Origin: Streptomyces sp. PsTaAH-137
Lineage (GTDB): Bacteria > Actinomycetota > Actinomycetes > Streptomycetales > Streptomycetaceae
Assembly (NCBI RefSeq): GCF_003259365.1
Contig: NZ_QLLY01000001.1
Span: 1-64,000 of the forward strand
Direction: 5' to 3'
DNA: 64,000 bases
This document shows, piece by piece, positions 60,666 to 64,000 of this stretch. Under the pieces are notes generated by a model. It saw only the letters and a program-made list of their open reading frames with translations, searched no databases and was not told where the DNA came from. A program made the translations under genes and the position numbers. Position 1 is the stretch's first letter, and the number at the start of each line of letters is the position of its first letter.

Positions 60666-61484
60666 ATGCGTACGCGTACCGACGCATCCGTGCACCCGGT
60701 CAAGCCGGGGCAGCGGCACCCGCACGACGACGCGCCCGACACCGCCGAGGCCTTCACCCGGCTCTGCGACCTGCCCGACGGACCCGAGCGCACCGAACTG
60801 CGCCGTGAGGTCGTCGAGGCCTGGCTGCCGATGGCCGACCGGCTCGCGGGCCGCTTCCGCAACCGCGGCGAATCCCTCGACGACCTGCGGCAGGTGGCCG
60901 CCCTCGGCCTGGTCAAGGCCGTCGACCGGTACGACCCCGAGCGCGGCAACGCCTTCGAGAGCTACGCCGTCCCCACGGTCACCGGCGAGATCAAGCGCCA
61001 CTTCCGGGACCACATGTGGACCCTCCACGTCCCGCGCCGGGTCCAGGACCTGCGCAATCGTGTCCGGTCCGCGCAGCACGAGCTCTCCCAGACCGTCTCG
61101 GGGCGGGCACCGACCCTCGGCGAGATCGCCGAGCGGGCCGGAATGACCGAGGACGAGGCCCGCTCCGGTCTCGAAGCCCTGGAGAGCTTCTCCGCGCTCT
61201 CCCTCGACGCGGAGCTCCCGGGCAGCGACGACGGCTACTCGCTGGCCGACGCGCTCGGCGCCGCCGACCCCGCGCTCGACACCGTCGTCGACCGGGAGGC
61301 CGTCAAGCCGCGGATCGCCGAGCTGCCCGAACGGGAGCAGCGCATCCTCTACATGCGGTTCTTCGGCGACATGACGCAGAGCCGCATCGCCGAACAGCTG
61401 GGCATCTCGCAGATGCACGTGTCCCGGCTCATCAGCCGGTGCTGCGACCGGCTGCGCGACGAGGTCCTCGCCGACGCCGCGTAG
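60666..61484 (+). CDS. SigB/SigF/SigG-family RNA polymerase sigma factor
   Basis: A 272-residue sigma-70 family factor without region 1. Region 2 is at about 50-120 (DDLRQVAALGLVKAVDRYDPE, FESYAVPTVTGEIKRHFRD, HVPRRVQDLRN), region 3 follows, and region 4 lies at about 210-265 (ELPEREQRILYMRFFGDMTQSRIAEQLGISQMHVSRLISR, motif shown in part). This layout is the stress/sporulation SigB-F-G group. No anti-sigma or anti-anti-sigma gene is adjacent. ATG at 60666. The three SigB-type promoters within 4 kb suggest it, or a paralogue, drives these neighbours. Confidence 0.92.
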   Translation: MRTRTDASVHPVKPGQRHPHDDAPDTAEAFTRLCDLPDGPERTELRREVVEAWLPMADRLAGRFRNRGESLDDLRQVAALGLVKAVDRYDPERGNAFESYAVPTVTGEIKRHFRDHMWTLHVPRRVQDLRNRVRSAQHELSQTVSGRAPTLGEIAERAGMTEDEARSGLEALESFSALSLDAELPGSDDGYSLADALGAADPALDTVVDREAVKPRIAELPEREQRILYMRFFGDMTQSRIAEQLGISQMHVSRLISRCCDRLRDEVLADAA

Positions 61485-61487
61485 CGC

Positions 61488-62615
61488 TCAACGGCCCATG
61501 GCCAGCGCGATGTGCCGGGACATCACGTCCAGGGCCTGCGCCTCCGCCATCGAGAACGCCGGGCGGCCCGCGGACCGGAACAGGGTGAGGACACCTTGTA
61601 CCGGTTCGCCGGGGGACGGGATCAGCGGGACGCACAGCAGCGACGTGACGTCGGCGCGGACCAGCACCGGGGCGCCGGACGCGTCCGGGCCCAGGGCCAG
61701 CGGATCCTCGGGGCGCACCAGCAGCGCGGGCGCCCCGCCGCGGGCCGCCTCCACCACGAGCGGGGCCGTGGCCGGATCCTGCGCGGCGATGTCCCGCGCC
61801 GTCGCGTCGTCGGCGCCCAGCACGCAGGCCCGGGTGAGGCGGGCGGCTCCCGCGTCGGCCACCACCCAGTCCGCGAACCGGGCGTGCAGGACGCGGGCCG
61901 CGCGGCGCAGCACCTCGGACGGATCGCCGGCGGGGGCGCCCAGCAGCTCCCGCGACATCGCGTCCAGCAGGTCCACCACCACCTGATGGCGGCTGGTCTC
62001 GGCGAGATCGGGGACCGGCGCGTCCTCGCCGTGCCGGACGGGCGCGGATCCGTCGTCGGCGGGCTGGAGCAGGACGAGGACGGTGGTGCGCGGCTCGTTG
62101 CCCGGACGCAGGCCCGTCAGGGTCGCCCGGACCGGCTCGTGCGCGGACTGCTGGAGATGCACGGTCATCCCGCGGTCCCCTTCGCCCCGGGCCACCGCGG
62201 CGACCTGTGAGCGGAACGCGGCCCGGTCCGCGTGGGCGAGCAGCCCGGTGAGCGGGCGGCCGCTCGCGTACCCGGCGCGCACACCGGTGAAGTTCGTCGC
62301 CGCGAAGTTGAGGCGGCGCACCACGCACTCCCGGTCCACGAGCGCCACCGGCAGCGGAAGCCGCTGGAACACGGCGCGCAGCAACTGAAGCTCCTGCCGG
62401 TCGGCGGCTGCCGGGCGCCCTCCGGATCCGCTGCCCTCCGCGGTCAGTTGCTCGTACCAGGGCCACAACTTGGCCACTGCGTGGTCGAGTTCGAAGAGAG
62501 CGGCGTCCAGCACTGCGGGCAGGTCGTCGGCCGGCACGGACCGTGCCGCCTTCAACTCCCCGATCCGGCGCACGAAGTCCGCCAGTTCCTCACCGAACTC
62601 CTCCGTTCGCGCCAT
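61488..62615 (-). CDS. PAS-GAF sensor protein without catalytic output domain
   Basis: A 375-residue cytoplasmic protein. Residues about 75-175 are a PAS fold (VFQRLPLPVALVDRECVVRRLNFAATNFTG). Residues about 200-370 are a GAF domain (LLGAPAGDPSEVLRRAARVL, SLLCVPLIPSPGEPVQGVLTLFR, FSMAEAQALDVMSRHIALAM). There is no kinase, phosphatase or cyclase domain, so it must act through protein contacts. ATG at 62615. It ends 4 bases from the sigma factor stop (convergent) and is divergent from the GAF-ANTAR gene, an arrangement that hints at a joint signalling role. Confidence 0.87.
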   Translation of the reverse strand: MARTEEFGEELADFVRRIGELKAARSVPADDLPAVLDAALFELDHAVAKLWPWYEQLTAEGSGSGGRPAAADRQELQLLRAVFQRLPLPVALVDRECVVRRLNFAATNFTGVRAGYASGRPLTGLLAHADRAAFRSQVAAVARGEGDRGMTVHLQQSAHEPVRATLTGLRPGNEPRTTVLVLLQPADDGSAPVRHGEDAPVPDLAETSRHQVVVDLLDAMSRELLGAPAGDPSEVLRRAARVLHARFADWVVADAGAARLTRACVLGADDATARDIAAQDPATAPLVVEAARGGAPALLVRPEDPLALGPDASGAPVLVRADVTSLLCVPLIPSPGEPVQGVLTLFRSAGRPAFSMAEAQALDVMSRHIALAMGR

Positions 62616-62690
62616 GCCGAGAACCTATCCCGGGGAGCTGTTTCCCGGGACCGAGTGCGGGAAGCCGAAGCTGTGAGGAGGCGTTCTCCG

Positions 62691-63416
62691 ATGCGCGAGG
62701 CCGATCGGAACGAAGAAGCCCTGCGGTTCGCCCCCGAGGCGCCCGAGCCCGGACTGCCCGCCCGTCGGCTGTCCGAGCTCGCCGAGGAGGCCGTGCGCTG
62801 TACGGCCGACTGCTGCGGGGCCGTCGCGACCGCGTGGGACGGCACCGGCGAGCGGCCCTCGGCCGTCACCCATCCCGACCTGACCGCGCTGGTCTCCGTT
62901 CAGCTGTGCTCGGGCGACGGTCCGATACCCGTCGCCGAGGAGCGGGGTACGCCGGTCGACGCCACCGATCTGCTGCGGGACCGGCGCTGGCCGCGTTATC
63001 GGGCGGTCGCGCTCGACTCCGGGGTGCGCTCCAGTGTGACCCTCCCGTTCCGCAGCGCGGATCTCACCGTCACGCTCAGCCTGTACAGCTTCCGCGCCGG
63101 GGCCCTCGTGGACGCGCCGCACGGGCCGGTCCGCGCGCTCGGAGACCTCGCCGCCACCTGCATGGTCCGCGACCGCTCCTACCGGGCGGCTCTCGCCGAA
63201 CTGGACCAGTTGGGCGCCGCGCTGCGCAGCCGGCCCGTCGTCGATCAGGCGTGCGGGATCGTGATGCATGTGCTGGGCTGCGACGCGGATGCCGCGTTCG
63301 CTGTCCTGCGCCGGGTCTCGCAGGCCACCAACCGCAAGCTGACCGAGGTCGCGTCCGCTGTCGTCGAGCGCCGGGGCCGCGGCCTGGAACGGGAGCTCGC
63401 GGCGCTGACCCGGTGA
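62691..63416 (+). CDS. GAF-ANTAR RNA-binding regulator
   Basis: A 241-residue regulator with a GAF domain (about 25-160, VRSSVTLPFRSADLTVTLSLYS) and a C-terminal ANTAR domain (about 175-232: LDQLGAALRSRPVVDQACGIVMHVLGCDADAAFAVLRRVSQ, shown here in part). ANTAR domains bind paired RNA hairpins and prevent premature transcription termination. ATG at 62691 follows GAGGAGG. RNA targets are not visible in this window. It is divergent from the PAS-GAF gene. Confidence 0.9.
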   Translation: MREADRNEEALRFAPEAPEPGLPARRLSELAEEAVRCTADCCGAVATAWDGTGERPSAVTHPDLTALVSVQLCSGDGPIPVAEERGTPVDATDLLRDRRWPRYRAVALDSGVRSSVTLPFRSADLTVTLSLYSFRAGALVDAPHGPVRALGDLAATCMVRDRSYRAALAELDQLGAALRSRPVVDQACGIVMHVLGCDADAAFAVLRRVSQATNRKLTEVASAVVERRGRGLERELAALTR

Positions 63417-63445
63417 CGGCAGGGTTGTCTTTCGCGCGCGGCTCA

Positions 63446-63510
63446 CGTCGTGGCTGGTCGCGCAGTTCCCCGCGCCCCTGAGATGCGCACTTCGTGCGCC
63501 ATCTCATCAG
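63446..63510. repeat. 65-bp dispersed repeat, copy 2 (identical to 41047-41111)
   Basis: Exact 65-base copy in the same orientation, 22,399 bases from the first. It includes the same hairpin GAGATG-CGCAC-ttc-GTGCG-c-CATCTC. Confidence 0.85.
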
Positions 63511-63563
63511 ATGAGGTCCGGCCTCCGTCGGGGGAGAGGCGGCGCGAAGCGCCTGCCTCACAG

Positions 63564-63770
63564 GGGCGCGGGGAACTGCGCGAGAAGCGGCCGCCGGCCG
63601 TCAGATGGGGTGCGGCCCAGGGGCGCGGGGAACTGCGCGAGAAGCGGCCGCCGGCCGTCAGACGGGGTGCGGCCCAGGGGCGCGGGGAACTGCGCGAGAA
63701 GCGGCCACCGGGCCGCGGGTGAACGAACGGCCCAGGGGCGCGGGGAACTGCGCGGGAAGCGGCCGCCGGG
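63564..63770. repeat. 57-bp tandem repeat array, copy 2
   Basis: Units start with gggcgcggggaactgcgcg at 63564, 63621, 63678 and 63736 (57, 57 and 58 bases apart). The unit differs from the 41.2-kb array at a few positions (ccgccggccgtcag versus ccaccggccgtcag), and the last unit is diverged. Confidence 0.9.
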
Positions 63771-63860
63771 GCGCGGGTGGTGACGGCGCGCGGAGGTGGG
63801 CGGGGAGTGTGAGGCTGGGGGCAGCAGCAAGCACGGCTACCGACACGGCACGGAGGCACC

Positions 63861-64000
63861 ATGCGCCCAGCGGACCCCGCAGAAGGACGCGGCCCCGTGC
63901 GCTACGGACCCCCGCTGCCCGAGCCCGGACTGCCGGTACTGCCCGAACTGGCCGCGATGGTCGCCGGCGCAGCGGCCCGCGCCCACCCCGAACCCCCCGG
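63861..64000 (+). CDS. Start of an unrecognised gene, cut by the window end
   Basis: ATG at 63861 has GGAGG five bases upstream and an open frame to the window end (46 codons). The N-terminus is proline-rich (GPPLPEPGLPVLPELAAMVAG) and no domain is recognisable. It could be any cytoplasmic streptomycete protein with a Pro/Ala leader; the rest of the gene lies to the right. Confidence 0.55.
   Translation, partial: MRPADPAEGRGPVRYGPPLPEPGLPVLPELAAMVAGAAARAHPEPP

Larger units (their letters stand above)
63417..63860. other. Gene-free stretch with the second repeat array
   Basis: These 444 bases hold a copy of the 65-bp repeat, a GAAGCGCCTGCCTCA element also found before the 41.2-kb array, and a second 57-bp tandem array. 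Open frames here follow the repeat period and are not real genes. The last 70 bases lead into a new gene with a good ribosome site. Confidence 0.8.

Noticed and set aside
62660..62690. GTTT-N15-GGGAAG before the GAF-ANTAR gene as a SigB promoter
   Set aside because: Two mismatches in the -10 make it too weak to call.

Overview
The window is high-GC actinobacterial DNA, almost certainly from a Streptomyces. The signs are strong third-position GC bias, many GTG starts, ATGA/GTGA gene overlaps, the ggggaactgcgcga-type intergenic repeats common in streptomycetes, and a SigB/F/G-family sigma factor. No tRNA, rRNA, CRISPR array, insertion sequence or att site was found. All calls come from reading the sequence and from recalled protein families; no database search was run.

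Positions 1-24200, all on the minus strand, hold an angucycline-type aromatic polyketide cluster. Read in the transcription direction (right to left) the genes are: PgaE/UrdE-like oxygenase, small cyclase, KS alpha, KS beta (chain-length factor), ACP, C-9 ketoreductase, aromatase/cyclase, and a fused oxygenase-reductase of the UrdM/PgaM type with a strong internal ribosome binding site. This is the classic angucycline order. A 12-TM MFS exporter follows, then three glycosyltransferases (one close to the C-glycosyltransferase UrdGT2) and a deoxysugar set: RmlA, RmlB, 3,5-epimerase, 2,3-dehydratase, 3-ketoreductase, 3,4-dehydratase and two 4-ketoreductases. That set is what a D-olivose plus L-rhodinose pathway needs. 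An Sfp-type phosphopantetheinyl transferase and an acyl-CoA carboxylase beta subunit close the operon, and the last gene is cut by the left edge. Most of the sugar genes are chained by 4-base start/stop overlaps. The likely product is a C-glycosylated angucycline of the aquayamycin/urdamycin/saquayamycin group. The exact sugar chain cannot be read from sequence.

Positions 24200-29800 are the right flank of the cluster: a promoter region with repeats, an unrecognised HTH/Cys-rich protein, and a TetR regulator divergent from an FMN reductase, a 14-TM MFS pump and an old yellow enzyme. This looks like a quinone/electrophile defence or redox-tailoring cassette. No SARP, OmpR-type (JadR1/LanI) or LuxR activator is in the window.

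Positions 29800-56500 are accessory and housekeeping chromosome. The genes are: a radical SAM protein under a LexA-like box; an MFS pump with three C-terminal beta-sandwich repeats; an iron-box-controlled enterochelin-esterase-like protein; a four-gene peptidase run (M55, M20, S9, S66); a 57-bp tandem repeat array; a secreted CocE-type hydrolase; small membrane and secreted proteins; a GNAT; a DUF5107-TPR protein; a GntR regulator; an NDH-2-like enzyme coupled to a transketolase; a methyltransferase; a PAP2-lipid kinase fusion; and an ABC-F ATPase.

Positions 56500-63420 look like a stress-response island: a bacterial eRF1-like protein, an AraC regulator, a DJ-1/PfpI protein, a CBS protein, a DUF2795 protein, the sigma factor, and a divergent PAS-GAF / GAF-ANTAR pair. 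Three minus-strand genes there have promoters matching GNNT-N15-GGGTAC. The window ends in a second copy of the intergenic repeat array and the first 46 codons of an unrecognised gene.
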